DNA from: an uncultured Thiodictyon sp.
GTDB lineage: Bacteria; Pseudomonadota; Gammaproteobacteria; Chromatiales; Chromatiaceae
Length of the DNA: 64,000 nt
Direction: 5' to 3'
NCBI RefSeq assembly: GCF_903946935.1
Contig: NZ_CAJAXH010000249.1
Span: 1 to 64,000 of the forward strand
How positions within the stretch are numbered: the first letter of the stretch is position 1; each line of letters begins with the position of its first letter. Below are positions 8,025 to 17,317 of this stretch, one piece after another. The position numbers and the translations under genes were made by a program. The notes beneath the pieces were generated by a model. The model was not told the DNA's origin, ran no database searches, and saw nothing but the letters and a program-made list of their open reading frames with translations.

Positions 8025-8543
8025 TCAGTGCAGTGCGGTGCGCAATCGCATCAAGATGCGATCCGCCGCGTCGATGGCAAACTCCTGATAGATCTGCACC
8101 TCTTCGAGTTGCTTACCCAACACCTCCACGTCCGGATTGTCGAAGGTCCGCACCAGGTCCAATCGCTGTCTCGGCAGCCACTCCTTCCCGTCAGCCAGCA
8201 CCGCATCGTAAGTGACCAGATAGTGCAGCTCATAGGCCAGAACCTTGCCGGCAGAGTTGGTGGCCACCACCCGTGAGGTACGCCCCTCCCCCAGAATGCG
8301 CAGGATCAGCTTGGCCTTGCTCGGGCTGGTGGCCACCGGGACGGTGCTGCCGGAGAGTTGTTCCTGGATGGCCTGGAAGACCGGCGAGCCGGCACCGCCC
8401 TGGACATACAAGGGCGTGAGCGCTGCCGGGACCGCGAGTGCGCCGCGCAGGTGAAAGCCACAGCTGGCGAGCGGCAGCAAAGACAGCGCTTGGAGCAGCG
8501 CCCGCAGTGCCGCCCGCCGGCTTTGAACGCGATTAACTGACAA
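8025..8543 (-). CDS. lptE: LPS-assembly lipoprotein LptE
   Basis: LptE (RlpB) is the lipoprotein plug of the outer-membrane LptD translocon that inserts lipopolysaccharide. The 172-residue product has an N-terminal signal with lipobox LASC, followed by GFHLRG, a hallmark of Lpt[15 protein letters not shown] and a C-terminal helix ending [14 protein letters not shown] follow. Its start overlaps the 3' end of leuS by 11 bases, so the two are probably translationally coupled. Confidence 0.92.
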   Translation of the reverse strand: MSVNRVQSRRAALRALLQALSLLPLASCGFHLRGALAVPAALTPLYVQGGAGSPVFQAIQEQLSGSTVPVATSPSKAKLILRILGEGRTSRVVATNSAGKVLAYELHYLVTYDAVLADGKEWLPRQRLDLVRTFDNPDVEVLGKQLEEVQIYQEFAIDAADRILMRLRTALH

Positions 8544-11103
8544 CGATGTTCACCAGTTTGCCGGGAACGACGATGACCTTGCGCACCGTCGCACCCTCGG
8601 TATGGCGCCGCACCCCCTCTTGGGCGAGGGCCGAGGCCTGGATGGCGGCCTGGTCCGCGTCCGCGGGGACACTGACTTTGCCGCGCACCTTGCCGTTGAC
8701 CTGGAGGACATATTCGATGCTGTCCTGCTTGAGGGCCGCCTCGTCCACCGCTGGCCAGGGGGCGTTGAGGATGTCTGCGCCAAAGCCCAGTTCCTGCCAC
8801 AGGTGGTGAGTGACGTGGGGGGCAATCGGGGCCAGGAGACACAGCACGATCTTCAGCCCGTCGTCCAGCACACGCAACGCTCCGGGTGAATCATCCAGTT
8901 TGTAGAGCGCGTTGACGATCATCATGCAGCCGGAGACCACGGTATTGTATTGCTGGCGCTCGTAGTCGAAGAGCGACTTCTTGAGTGCCGTGTGGATCTC
9001 GCGGCGGATGGCGACGGCCGCCTCATGCGGGTCCGCCAAGAGGTTCCGACCCCTAGAGTCGCCCGTGATCAAATGGGCCTTGGCGCTCGCCAGCGTCCAC
9101 AGTCGCTTGAGGAACCGGTAGGCCCCTTCCACCCCGTCGTCGTTCCATTCCAGCGACTGGTCCGGCGGCGAGGTGAACATGGTATACAAACGGACCGTAT
9201 CGGCCCCGTAGCGTTCGATCAGCGATTCGGGGTCCACCCCGTTGTTCTTGGACTTGGACATCTTCTCGATGCCGCCGAAATGTACCGGCTGCCCGTCCGC
9301 CGCGAGCACCGCATGGAGCAGCTTGCCCTTCTCATCGCGAGTGACGGTCACATCGGCCGGACTGAACCACTCCTTGCGGCCCTCCGCGTCCTCACGGTAC
9401 CAGGTCTCGGCCACCACCATGCCCTGGGTCAGCAGCCGGGTGAATGGCTCGTCGCAATCGACCAGGCCCTCGTCGCGCATCAACTTGTGGAAGAAGCGGG
9501 CGTAGAGCAGGTGCAACACCGCGTGCTCGATGCCGCCGACATATTGGTCCACCGGCAACCAATAGCGCGCCCGCTCGTCGAGCATCGCCGTGGTGCAGTC
9601 GCTGGAGCAGAAGCGGGCGTAGTACCAACTCGACTCGAAGAAGGTATCGAAGGTGTCAGTCTCTCGAATCTCCCCGTTGGGGAGATTCGAGAACGAAGGC
9701 ATTCTCTTTAGGGGCGAGCCGGAGCCATCGACCACCACGTCTTCGGGGAGGCGGACGGGCAAATCGGTTTCGGGACGGACGCCGCCGTCGGGGGTGCGCA
9801 CGACCGGGATCGGGCAGCCCCAGTAACGCTGGCGGGAGACGCCCCAGTCGCGCAGCCTGAAGTTAACGCGCTTCTCGCCCTTGCCGTGTTCCTTGAGCCA
9901 GTTCGCAATCGCGTCGAAGGCCTGTTCCGAGGTCAATCCGTCGAACGGCCCCGAGTCCCGCAAAACGCCCTTCTCCACATAGGCGCAGGACTCGATCCCG
10001 CAGGGGCTGCCGTCGGCCGGGTGGATGACCTGGCGCTTGGGGATGCCATATTTCTCGGCAAACTCCCAGTCCCGCTGATCGTGGCCAGGCACCGCCATGA
10101 CGGCCCCGGTACCATAGCCCATGAGTACAAAGTTGGCGGCGAAGATCGGCACCGCCTCACCGGTGATCGGGTGGGTGGCGTCGATCCCCAGCGCGTGGCC
10201 GCGCTTCTCCATGGTCTCGATCTCGGCCTCCGAGACCCCACCCTGGCGGCACGACTCGATGAAGTCGGCCAGCCCCGGATTGCTCTCCGCGGCACGGCGG
10301 GCAAGCGGGTGTTCAGCGGCCACCGCCACGTAGGTGACGCCCATCACGGTGTCCGGACGGGTGGTGTAGATGCCGAGCGGCTCGCCCGAGTCGGCCATGC
10401 CGAACTCCATGTAGACCCCCTCGGAGCGCCCGATCCAGTTGCGCTGCATGGTGCGCACCTGCTCCGGCCAGCCGGTCAGGCCATCCAGGGCGTCCAGCAA
10501 CTCCTGGGCATAGTCGGTGATGCGCACCGACCACTGCTCGATCTCGCGCTTCTCCACCACCGCGCCGGAGCGCCAACCCTTGCCATCGATCACCTGCTCG
10601 TTGGCCAGCACCGTCTGGTCGATGGGGTCCCAGTTGACCATGGCGGTGGCACGGTAGGCGAGGCCCTTGTCCATCAACCGGGTGAAGAGCCACTGCTCCC
10701 AGCGATAGTAGTCCGGGTCGCAGGTGGCCAGTTCGCGCTCCCAGTCGTAGCCGAAGCCGAGACTGCGCAACTGCGCCTTCATGTAGGCGACGTTGGAGCG
10801 CGTCCACTGTGACGGCGGGATGCCGTGCTTGATGGCCGCGTTCTCCGCCGGCAGGCCGAAGGCGTCCCAGCCCATGGGCTGGAGGACATTCTTGCCCTGC
10901 ATGCGCTGGTATCGGGCGATCACGTCCCCGATGGTGTAGTTGCGCACATGGCCCATGTGCAGCCGCCCCGACGGGTAGGGGAACATGGCGAGGCAGTAGA
11001 ATTTCTCGCGGCTGGGGTCCTCCACCGCGTTGAAGCTGCGGTGTTCTTCCCAGAAGGCCTGGGCCGCGGCCTCGATGCCGCGCGGGTCGTAGTCGTGTTG
11101 CAT
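8533..11103 (-). CDS. leuS: Leucyl-tRNA synthetase
   Basis: LeuS charges tRNA-Leu. The 856-residue protein (860 in E. coli) has the class I signatures [12 protein letters not shown] (HIGH motif, about residue 50) and KMSKSKNNG (KMSKS, about residue 620). The editing domain lies between, and [11 protein letters not shown]-type sequence ([14 protein letters not shown]) is near the C terminus. Between SPLKRMP and [15 protein letters not shown] there is a short segment encoded by a perfect 14-bp palindrome, described separately. Everything else looks intact. It heads the leuS-lptE-holA group. Confidence 0.96.
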   Translation of the reverse strand: MQHDYDPRGIEAAAQAFWEEHRSFNAVEDPSREKFYCLAMFPYPSGRLHMGHVRNYTIGDVIARYQRMQGKNVLQPMGWDAFGLPAENAAIKHGIPPSQWTRSNVAYMKAQLRSLGFGYDWERELATCDPDYYRWEQWLFTRLMDKGLAYRATAMVNWDPIDQTVLANEQVIDGKGWRSGAVVEKREIEQWSVRITDYAQELLDALDGLTGWPEQVRTMQRNWIGRSEGVYMEFGMADSGEPLGIYTTRPDTVMGVTYVAVAAEHPLARRAAESNPGLADFIESCRQGGVSEAEIETMEKRGHALGIDATHPITGEAVPIFAANFVLMGYGTGAVMAVPGHDQRDWEFAEKYGIPKRQVIHPADGSPCGIESCAYVEKGVLRDSGPFDGLTSEQAFDAIANWLKEHGKGEKRVNFRLRDWGVSRQRYWGCPIPVVRTPDGGVRPETDLPVRLPEDVVVDGSGSPLKRMPSFSNLPNGEIRETDTFDTFFESSWYYARFCSSDCTTAMLDERARYWLPVDQYVGGIEHAVLHLLYARFFHKLMRDEGLVDCDEPFTRLLTQGMVVAETWYREDAEGRKEWFSPADVTVTRDEKGKLLHAVLAADGQPVHFGGIEKMSKSKNNGVDPESLIERYGADTVRLYTMFTSPPDQSLEWNDDGVEGAYRFLKRLWTLASAKAHLITGDSRGRNLLADPHEAAVAIRREIHTALKKSLFDYERQQYNTVVSGCMMIVNALYKLDDSPGALRVLDDGLKIVLCLLAPIAPHVTHHLWQELGFGADILNAPWPAVDEAALKQDSIEYVLQVNGKVRGKVSVPADADQAAIQASALAQEGVRRHTEGATVRKVIVVPGKLVNIVVS
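9662..9692. repeat. Perfect 14-bp palindrome inside leuS
   Basis: TCTCGAATCTCCCC (9662-9675), loop GTT, then the exact reverse complement GGGGAGATTCGAGA (9679-9692). It encodes the leuS segment [12 protein letters not shown], just before the conserved ETDTFDT. The reading frame is unbroken. A perfect stem of this length in coding sequence looks like a small palindromic repeat absorbed into a variable surface loop. Confidence 0.75.
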
Positions 11104-11294
11104 AGGGTTGCAGGGGTTCGCTTCGGGTGGACGCGCTGGGTGCTGAAGATCGGTCGGACGGTCGGCGACAGCATACCGCGTCGGGGGCGGTCACGGCGAC
11201 CCGGGGCACGCCCGACGCCGCCCGGGATCGTGTCAGGCCGGGCCGAATCTGGTACCTTTTGCTGTAATCCAAGCCCAGACCCGGACGAAAAAAG

Positions 11295-11873
11295 ATGGCA
11301 GCGCTTGACCTCAGCAACCCGATTCACCGCATCAGCGTGGAACAGTTCCACCGGATGATCGAGGCCGGCTGCTTCGGCGACGGCGACCGACTGGAACTGA
11401 TCGACGGGGAGATGCGGGACATGCCGCCTATCGGACCGCCCCACGGGGGCACCACCGACACCCTCACCATGACGTTCGCCTCCCAGCTGGTCGGTAAGGC
11501 GATCGTCCGGGTCCAGGGGGCACTGGTCCTGGACGACGGGACTGAGCTCTATCCAGACCTGTCGGTGCTCAAATGCCGCGACGACTACTACCGGAAAGGA
11601 AACCCCACCGGCGACGACGTGCTGCTGGTCATCGAGGTGGCGGACTCCAGCCTTGCCCTGGATCTGCGCACCAAGCTGGCAAAGTATGCCCGGGCCGGCA
11701 TCCGCCGCTACTGGGTGGTGGACCTGCGACACCGGACACTGCACGATCACCGTGACCCCGACCGCTTTGGCCGTCGCTACCGACAACTCCACTCGGTAAC
11801 CGCGGGGGAGGTCAGCGTGGACGTCGAAGGCGCACGGATTACGGTGTCCATGGCGCAGCTCTTTCCGGACTGA
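11295..11873 (+). CDS. Uma2 family (DUF820) putative PD-(D/E)xK endonuclease
   Basis: The 192-residue protein has the Uma2 pattern: ISVEQFHRMIEAG at the start, RLELIDGEM, then ELYPDLSVLK and VLLVIEVADSSLALDLRTK. These give the D...ExE/K residues of a restriction-like nuclease fold, and YARAGIRRYWVVDL follows. Family members are abundant in cyanobacteria and environmental proteobacteria; their function is mostly unknown and many sit in mobile or stress-related contexts. It is divergent from leuS, with 191 bases between. Confidence 0.88.
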   Translation: MAALDLSNPIHRISVEQFHRMIEAGCFGDGDRLELIDGEMRDMPPIGPPHGGTTDTLTMTFASQLVGKAIVRVQGALVLDDGTELYPDLSVLKCRDDYYRKGNPTGDDVLLVIEVADSSLALDLRTKLAKYARAGIRRYWVVDLRHRTLHDHRDPDRFGRRYRQLHSVTAGEVSVDVEGARITVSMAQLFPD

Positions 11874-11892
11874 GGGCGCGGCCGCGCCCGCG

Positions 11893-12738
11893 TCAATCCC
11901 CGCCCTCGCCGGGAACCAGATAGCCCTCACAGGGCAGATGCAACGGCTCGATCGGCTTGGACTTGCGCACCCGCACGGCGGTCAGGTGGCCGCCCCACAG
12001 ACAACCGCTGTCGATGCCCCACACATTGTCCCGGTCCCAATAGCCCAGCGCCGACCAGTGACCGAAGATGATGCGCGCATCGACACTGCGCCGGCCCGGA
12101 CACTTGAACCAGGGCACCAGTCCCGCCGGGCAGCTTGCCGGCGGGCGCTTTTCTTTCAGGGCCAAGGTCCCGTCCGGGGTGCAATAGCGTAAACGCGTCA
12201 GTGCGTTGGTGATAAAACGCAGGCGCTCCATGCCCGCCAGCTCCGGGTCCCAACGCGCCGGCTGGTCGCCATAGAGCGCGAACAGATAGTCCAGGTAGTC
12301 GGGCCCCCGCAGGGCATCTTCCAATTCGCGGGCACAGTCTTGGGCCACGGCCAGCGTCCATTGGGGCGGAAGGCCGGCATGGATCAGGGTGAAGCCCTTG
12401 TTGGCGTCGTGGTGCAGCAGCGGTCGATGGCGCAGCCAGTGGAGCAGTTCATCGCGATCGGGGGCCTGTAGGACCTCCGCCAGCGTGCTCTTTTTGGCGT
12501 GCCTTTCATTGCCGGCGGCCAAGGCGAGCAGATGCAGGTCGTGGTTGCCCAGGACCACGACCGAGCAGGCATCCAGTGAACGGACCAGGCGCAGCACCCC
12601 CAAGGACCCGGGGCCGCGGTTGACCAGGTCGCCGGCGAACCACAGGCGGTCGCGCGCGGGGTCGAACCGCAGGCGCTCCAGCAACCGCCGCAGTTCCAGT
12701 TCGCAGCCTTGAATGTCCCCGATGGCGTAGGTCGGCAT
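11893..12738 (-). CDS. apaH: Symmetrical bis(5'-nucleosyl)-tetraphosphatase
   Basis: ApaH splits Ap4A into two ADP and so removes Np4 caps and alarmones. The 281-residue protein shows the metallophosphatase motifs in order: YAIGDIQGC, WFAGDLVNRGP, VVLGNHDLHLLA, and the later HAGLPPQW and FGHWSALG histidine motifs. It follows apaG by 21 bases on the same strand, the standard apaG-apaH pair. The rsmA and pdxA genes that often precede them are missing here. Confidence 0.95.
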   Translation of the reverse strand: MPTYAIGDIQGCELELRRLLERLRFDPARDRLWFAGDLVNRGPGSLGVLRLVRSLDACSVVVLGNHDLHLLALAAGNERHAKKSTLAEVLQAPDRDELLHWLRHRPLLHHDANKGFTLIHAGLPPQWTLAVAQDCARELEDALRGPDYLDYLFALYGDQPARWDPELAGMERLRFITNALTRLRYCTPDGTLALKEKRPPASCPAGLVPWFKCPGRRSVDARIIFGHWSALGYWDRDNVWGIDSGCLWGGHLTAVRVRKSKPIEPLHLPCEGYLVPGEGGD

Positions 12739-12759
12739 CTGCTGAGGGCGCGGGACGAC

Positions 12760-13134
12760 TCAGTGCAGCCGGGCGAGGGAGGCCAGCGAAAAGGCGGGGA
12801 TCTCGGCCGCAAACCGGGTCCCGTCGTCGCCGATCATGCCGTAGCTCCCATGCATACTGCCGACCGGGGTCGGCAGCATGGCCCCGCTGCTGTAGGCGAA
12901 GCGCTCGCCGGGCTTCAGGTGCGGTTGCTCGCCGACCACCCCCTCGCCCCGGACCTCCTGCACCTGGCCGTCGGCGTCGGTGATAATCCAATGGCGATCG
13001 AGCAGTCGGGCCGGTTCACTCCCCTGATTTTCAATGGTGACGGTATAGGAGAAGACATAGCGCCCCTCACCGGGGGCCGACTGCTCCGGCTGAAACTGGC
13101 TGCGGGCCAAGACCTTGATCGCGTGACGCTGCAC
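12760..13134 (-). CDS. apaG: ApaG domain protein (Co2+/Mg2+ efflux-associated)
   Basis: The 124-residue protein contains the ApaG core: RYVFSYTVTIENQG, RHWIITDADG, VRGEGVVGEQPHLKPGE and a SGAMLPTPVGSMHGSY segment. The fold is fibronectin III-like; its role is unclear beyond linkage to ApaH and Co2+ resistance. I place the start at the GTG at 13134, because GAGGT lies four bases upstream in the mRNA. Conserved-looking codons (IEVQ) precede it, so an ATT start four codons earlier is possible. Confidence 0.88.
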   Translation of the reverse strand: MQRHAIKVLARSQFQPEQSAPGEGRYVFSYTVTIENQGSEPARLLDRHWIITDADGQVQEVRGEGVVGEQPHLKPGERFAYSSGAMLPTPVGSMHGSYGMIGDDGTRFAAEIPAFSLASLARLH

Positions 13135-13555
13135 TTGAACCTCAATGCGGAATGGCGGTGGATGGGTGTTGGAACGCGCCAGCGGGCGGGCGGTCTGCGG
13201 CAGACACCAGGCCCCTGGCTTGCCCGACGCAATGGATCAGCGCAGGCCCTTGCCCGGTGAGCGAGTCACCGAACCTTAAGGGTACCTTACCGGAGGTGCT
13301 CGCAGGAAGGCGACCCATCCCCCGGCGCAACGCCAGACCATGACATTGCAGGGGTTTCGGCGCACATCGACGAATCATCAACGAAAGCAGACAAGCGCAA
13401 AGGAACAGGTAATAATAGGGCCTAAGGGGCTAGCAGTCCGGTGTGGGTCAGTGGCCATGCAGAGGTACTCACCGGGACGCAAATCCACAAGTTTCGTGAG
13501 TTGTTAACCCTAACTCCTTGTCTGAGCGTCAATCGAAGTGATCGTCGGTACGTCC
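13135..13555. other. Intergenic region without a recognised gene
   Basis: These 421 bases separate apaG (minus) from a small plus-strand gene. I see no convincing coding sequence; a 79-residue minus-strand frame (13142-13381) has no recognisable features. The right half is lower in GC (for example around 13405-13425 and 13500-13515) and probably holds divergent promoters, but I cannot assign -35 and -10 boxes with confidence. Confidence 0.6.
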
Positions 13556-13723
13556 ATGACCCATAAGCACAGCCGTCGGAAACCCGATCTGTTCTCTCTC
13601 CTGTTGATCGTCGTGACGCTCGGCATGTCCGTGACTGTCGCCTACCAGATCAATGTGTATTACGGCGGAGACCCGGTCCCGATCGCCAGGCAGGGGCCGC
13701 CCGCCAGTGGCGTGGGTGGCTGA
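13556..13723 (+). CDS. Small single-span membrane protein
   Basis: The 55-residue product begins MTHKHSRRKPDLFS, a basic cytoplasmic tail. A single hydrophobic helix follows (about residues 14-31, LLLIVVTLGMSVTVAYQ), and the remainder is a short Gly/Pro-rich tail. The positive-inside rule puts the C terminus outside. I know no function. An in-frame GTG at 13538 would add six residues; the ATG gives the more natural start. It precedes the Gfo/Idh/MocA gene by 75 bases. Confidence 0.6.
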   Translation: MTHKHSRRKPDLFSLLLIVVTLGMSVTVAYQINVYYGGDPVPIARQGPPASGVGG

Positions 13724-13798
13724 GGCCGGGACGCGGCGTCCCCCCATGACCGCCGATCGGTCCCAACCATTTCCCCGAATCGACGACAGGTAGCCGCC

Positions 13799-14734
13799 AT
13801 GTCACAAAAGCTGCGCGTCGCCGTCATCGGTGTCGGTTATCTGGGGCGCTTTCACGCACTGATCTACTCGCGGATGTCTGGGGTTGAGCTGATCGGCGTG
13901 GTCGACGCCGACCGGACGCGCGCCCAGGCGGTCGCGGCCGAGGCCGGTTGCGCCGTCTGCGACTCACTCGCCGAACTGGCCGAGCGGGTGGATGCGGTCA
14001 GTGTCGTGGTCCCGACCACGACCCACCTGGACGCCGCCGAGCCCTTCCTGCGGCGCGGCCTCGGCGTCCTGATCGAGAAGCCTATCGCCGCCACCCGGGC
14101 GGACGGCGAGACCATCGTCCGCCTGGCCCGCGACCATGATGCACTGCTTCAGATCGGTCACGTGGAGCGCTTCAACGCCGGGGTCATGGCCTTGGCCGAG
14201 CGCATCGGCGCCCCCCGCTATATCGAGGCCCAGCGCATGGGCGGATTCACCGAGCGGGCCACCGATGTGGATGTGGTCTCGGACCTGATGATCCATGACA
14301 TCGATATCATCCTGTCCCTGATCGACGCTGAGATCAGCAGCATCTCCGCGGTCGGTGCGGCCGTGCTGACCCCTCATGTGGACATCGCCAGCGCCCGCCT
14401 GGAGTTCGCCAACGGCGCCGTGGCCAACGTGGTGGCCAGCCGGGTCTCGGAGAAGCAGACGCGGCGCATCCGGGTCTTCCAGTCCGGCGGCTATCTGTCG
14501 CTCGACTTCATCGGCCAGACCATCGACCGCGCCTGGCTAAGGGAGACCCCAGGCGCCGAACGCCCGGAGATCGCCCGCGAACGCCTCCAGGTGGAGCCGG
14601 TGAAGCCGCTGGATCAGGAGCTGGCGGCCTTCGTCGCGAGTGTTCGCACCGGAGCTGCACCCTTGGTGAATGGCGCAATCGGGCTCAAGGCCCTGGAAGT
14701 CGCACTGGAGGTCCGTGCCCGCATCGGGCACTGA
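13799..14734 (+). CDS. Gfo/Idh/MocA family NAD(P)-dependent oxidoreductase
   Basis: The 311-residue protein has an N-terminal Rossmann fold (VAVIGVGYLGRFHA, residues 7-20) and the EKPIA motif near residue 97. DLMIHDIDI carries the catalytic-type His/Asp pair. The short length and YLGRFHA resemble the sugar-nucleotide branch that includes GnnA (UDP-GlcNAc 3-dehydrogenase for 3-amino lipid A). The partner aminotransferase gnnB is not here, so the substrate is unresolved. Palindromic copy D follows its stop without a gap. Confidence 0.85.
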   Translation: MSQKLRVAVIGVGYLGRFHALIYSRMSGVELIGVVDADRTRAQAVAAEAGCAVCDSLAELAERVDAVSVVVPTTTHLDAAEPFLRRGLGVLIEKPIAATRADGETIVRLARDHDALLQIGHVERFNAGVMALAERIGAPRYIEAQRMGGFTERATDVDVVSDLMIHDIDIILSLIDAEISSISAVGAAVLTPHVDIASARLEFANGAVANVVASRVSEKQTRRIRVFQSGGYLSLDFIGQTIDRAWLRETPGAERPEIARERLQVEPVKPLDQELAAFVASVRTGAAPLVNGAIGLKALEVALEVRARIGH

Positions 14735-14829
14735 CAGTGGAAAGGGCCGTCATCACGCCAAGGCGCCAAGCTCGCCAAGGTTTTCTTGGCGAGCTTGGCG
14801 CCTTGGCGTGAGCAATTGCCGGATTTAGA
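14735..14829 (+). repeat. Long-palindrome element, copy D (minimal form)
   Basis: This copy has no core. Two perfect 26-base arms (14754-14779 and 14785-14810) are separated by a five-base loop, GTTTT. The flanks match the other copies: AGTGGAAAGGGCCGTCAT on the left and AGCAATTGCCGGATTTAGA on the right. It occupies the whole space between two convergent genes, from the base after one stop codon to one base before the stop codon of the other. A 26-bp perfect stem would be an efficient RNA hairpin in both directions. Confidence 0.9.
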
Positions 14830-14830
14830 C

Positions 14831-16429
14831 TTACGCCGCCGCGCGCTCGCCGCGTTGTAGATAGTCTTCGTAGTTGCCGCGGAAGTTGACCACGCCCTGG
14901 GGCGTCAGCTCGATGATGCGGGTGGCGAGCGAGGAGACGAACTCGCGGTCGTGACTGACGAAGATCAGGGTGCCGGGATAGTCTTCCAGCGCGGTGTTGA
15001 GCGCCTCGATGGACTCCATGTCCAGATGGTTGGTGGGCTCATCCATCAGCAGGATATTGGGCTTTTGCAGCATCAGCTTGCCGAACAGCATGCGACCGCG
15101 CTCACCGCCGGAGATCACCTTCACCGACTTCTTGATCTCGTCCTGGGAGAACAGCAGCCGCCCCAGGGTGCCGCGAATGACCTGCTCGTCATCGCCCTGC
15201 TGTTTCCACTGGTCCATCCAGTCGTAGAGGGTGGCGTCCTGCGTAAAATCTTCGGTGTTGTCCTGGGCAACATAGCCCAACTTGCTGTTCTCCGACCACT
15301 TCACCGCGCCGTGGTCGGGCGTCAAATCCCCGGCCAGGCTGCGCAGCAGGGTCGTCTTGCCGATCCCATTGGGGCCGATGATGGCGACCCGCTCGCCGAC
15401 CTCGACCGTGAGGTCGAGCCCCTTGAAGAGCGGCACGCCGTCATAGCCCTTGGCCAGCGATTTGACCTCCAGCGCCAGGCGATAGAGCTTCTTGTCCTGG
15501 CCAAAGCGGATGAAGGGATTGACCCGACTGGAGGGCTTGATGTCCTCTAATTTGATCTTCTCCAGTTGGCGCTGGCGCGAGGTGGCCTGCTTGGCCTTCG
15601 AGGCGTTGGCCGAGAAGCGACTGACAAAGGTCTGCAACTCGGCGATCTGGACCTTCTTCTTGGCATTGTCGGCATACTGGCGCTGCCGCACCTGGCTGGC
15701 CGCGGTCATATATTCGTCGTAGTTGCCCGGGTAGACGCGCAGCTCGCCATAGTCCAGGTCGGCCATGTGGGTGCAGACACTATTCAAAAAGTGCCGGTCA
15801 TGGGAGATGATGATCATAGTGCTGCTGCGCGCGTTCAACACCTCTTCCAACCAACGGATACTGTTGATATCCAGGTTGTTGGTCGGCTCGTCCAACAGCA
15901 TGACGTCGGGGTCGGCGAACAGCGCCTGGGCAAGCAGCACGCGCAGCTTCCAGCCGGGGGCCACGGCGCTCATCAGCCCCTCATGCTGCTCCAACGGGAT
16001 ATCCAGCCCGAGCAGCAACTCGCCGGCGCGGGCCTCGGCGGTGTAGCCGTCCAGCTCGGCATAATGCACCTCCAGGTGCGCCACCTCCATGCCGTCCTCC
16101 TCGCTCATGTGCGGCAGGGCATAGATGCGGTCGCGCTCCTGCTTGATCTGCCACAGCTCGTCGTGACCCATGATCACGGTATCCAGCACCCTGTGGTCCT
16201 CAAAGGCGAACTGGTCCTGGCGCAGCTTGCCGATGCGCTTGTGTGGCTCCACCGACACATTGCCGGCACTAGGCTCCAGGTCGCCACCCAGGATCTTCAT
16301 CAGGGTGGACTTACCGCTCCCGTTGGCGCCGATCAGGCCGTAGCGATTGCCGCCGCCGAATTGAACTGAAACGTTTTCGAACAGCGGCTTACCGCCGAAC
16401 TGCATGGTGATGTTGGCAGTGGAGATCAC
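14831..16429 (-). CDS. ybiT: ABC-F family ATPase, YbiT type
   Basis: ABC-F proteins bind the ribosomal E site and act on stalled or antibiotic-bound ribosomes; they have no membrane domain. The protein has two ATPase domains. Domain 1 has Walker [10 protein letters not shown] and Walker [13 protein letters not shown]. Domain 2 has GPNGIGKTT, signature SGGERGRM and [11 protein letters not shown]. The linker includes [20 protein letters not shown], and the whole closely follows E. coli YbiT. I start at the GTG at 16429 (532 residues, [17 protein letters not shown]). The open frame upstream crosses a terminator and the cold-shock gene and is not coding. A GTG at 16444 is an alternative. Confidence 0.93.
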   Translation of the reverse strand: MISTANITMQFGGKPLFENVSVQFGGGNRYGLIGANGSGKSTLMKILGGDLEPSAGNVSVEPHKRIGKLRQDQFAFEDHRVLDTVIMGHDELWQIKQERDRIYALPHMSEEDGMEVAHLEVHYAELDGYTAEARAGELLLGLDIPLEQHEGLMSAVAPGWKLRVLLAQALFADPDVMLLDEPTNNLDINSIRWLEEVLNARSSTMIIISHDRHFLNSVCTHMADLDYGELRVYPGNYDEYMTAASQVRQRQYADNAKKKVQIAELQTFVSRFSANASKAKQATSRQRQLEKIKLEDIKPSSRVNPFIRFGQDKKLYRLALEVKSLAKGYDGVPLFKGLDLTVEVGERVAIIGPNGIGKTTLLRSLAGDLTPDHGAVKWSENSKLGYVAQDNTEDFTQDATLYDWMDQWKQQGDDEQVIRGTLGRLLFSQDEIKKSVKVISGGERGRMLFGKLMLQKPNILLMDEPTNHLDMESIEALNTALEDYPGTLIFVSHDREFVSSLATRIIELTPQGVVNFRGNYEDYLQRGERAAA

Positions 16430-16494
16430 AGTGGGTTCCGTCACAGGCTGGAGCGAGAAGAGGGTGGGCCGCCGACAGTCGACGGACCGGACAT

Positions 16495-16525
16495 AAAAAA
16501 GCCCCGCCATAGGGCGGGGCTTTTT
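16495..16525 (-). terminator. Rho-independent terminator after the cold-shock gene
   Basis: A perfect 8-bp GC stem (GCCCCGCC 16501-16508 and GGCGGGGC 16513-16520) with loop ATAG is flanked by six A on one side and five T on the other. It therefore works on both strands. On the minus strand it follows the cold-shock gene stop by about 30 bases and precedes the ABC-F gene, so it separates the two transcripts. Confidence 0.9.
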
Positions 16526-16556
16526 AGACCAGGTGACGGGCACCTGGTGCCGAGTC

Positions 16557-16760
16557 TTACTCGGGAACGACGTTGGTCGCGCTGGGGCCCTTTTGGCCTT
16601 GCTCAACGTTGAACGAGACCTTCTGCCCCTCGGCCAGTGACTTGAAGCCACCACCCTGAACGGCGCTGTGATGGACGAAGACGTCCTTGGAGCCGTCGGA
16701 CGGGGCGATGAAGCCGAAGCCCTTCTCGTCACTGAACCACTTAACTGTACCTGAAGCCAT
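16557..16760 (-). CDS. Cold-shock protein, CspA family
   Basis: The 67-residue single cold-shock domain (OB fold) has [20 protein letters not shown], which includes RNP1 (KGFGFI), and RNP2 (VFVHHSA). It binds single-stranded RNA and DNA and melts mRNA structure. On the minus strand GAGGT lies eight bases before the ATG. The upstream 230 bases are AT-richer than the surroundings and probably contain the promoter and a long 5' leader typical of this family, although I cannot define the boxes. Confidence 0.94.
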   Translation of the reverse strand: MASGTVKWFSDEKGFGFIAPSDGSKDVFVHHSAVQGGGFKSLAEGQKVSFNVEQGQKGPSATNVVPE

Positions 16761-16989
16761 TACGCTTACCTCTTGATAAAACTCTACTCGGTGTATATGC
16801 AGAAAACTGTCGGGATATTACGGAAGGATCTGCCACACACTGCGGAGAGGAGGTACTACCGGAACACTACAGGGAAAATACTGCACTGGCGCCACAGTAC
16901 GCGACGCCGACTCACTTTGCAAGCGCTTTTATGCCGACCGGAAGATTCCGGCGATCGCCGTTGCCGGATGTCCCGACGCCGCCCCGGGG

Positions 16990-17313
16990 TCACTCCGCCA
17001 GGGCCTTCTCCGCACGCTTGCGAAAGACCCGCATCTCCTTGGCGGCCTGAAGATCGCCCTTGCGTTCGGCGGCGGCAATCCCCTGATCGAACACGTCAAG
17101 CGCCTCCGCCTGCCGGCCGAGCGCGGCGAGCGCCTTGCCATAGAGCTTCCAGGCGGCGGAGTAGCTCGGGTCCTGCCGCACCGCCTCAGCCAGGTGCTCG
17201 GCCGCCGCGGCGGGCGCTTCGGCTTTTAGATACGCGTTGCCCAGCCCGTAGCGCAGCAGCGCCGAGTCCTGACCGCGGGCCAGCATGGCTTGGAGATTGT
17301 CGATGATGGACAT
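16990..17313 (-). CDS. Small TPR protein
   Basis: The 107-residue product starts MSIIDNLQAMLARGQDSALL and contains about two and a half tetratricopeptide repeats (YGLGNAYLKAEAPAAAAEHL; AAWKLYGKALAALGRQAEAL; then a basic helix with FRKRAEKALAE). It is likely a cytoplasmic protein-interaction scaffold with unknown partner. It follows pxpA by four bases, so it is probably the last gene of the 5-oxoprolinase operon. The longer frame upstream is pxpA read in another frame. Confidence 0.8.
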   Translation of the reverse strand: MSIIDNLQAMLARGQDSALLRYGLGNAYLKAEAPAAAAEHLAEAVRQDPSYSAAWKLYGKALAALGRQAEALDVFDQGIAAAERKGDLQAAKEMRVFRKRAEKALAE

Positions 17314-17317
17314 GGCT

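Noticed and set aside
13142-13381. 79-residue minus-strand ORF upstream of apaG
   Set aside because: It has no ribosome binding site, no family features, and overlaps probable promoter sequence.
16430-16732. N-terminal extension of the ABC-F protein
   Set aside because: The extra frame crosses a clear terminator and the reverse frame of the cold-shock gene; YbiT homology starts at 16429.
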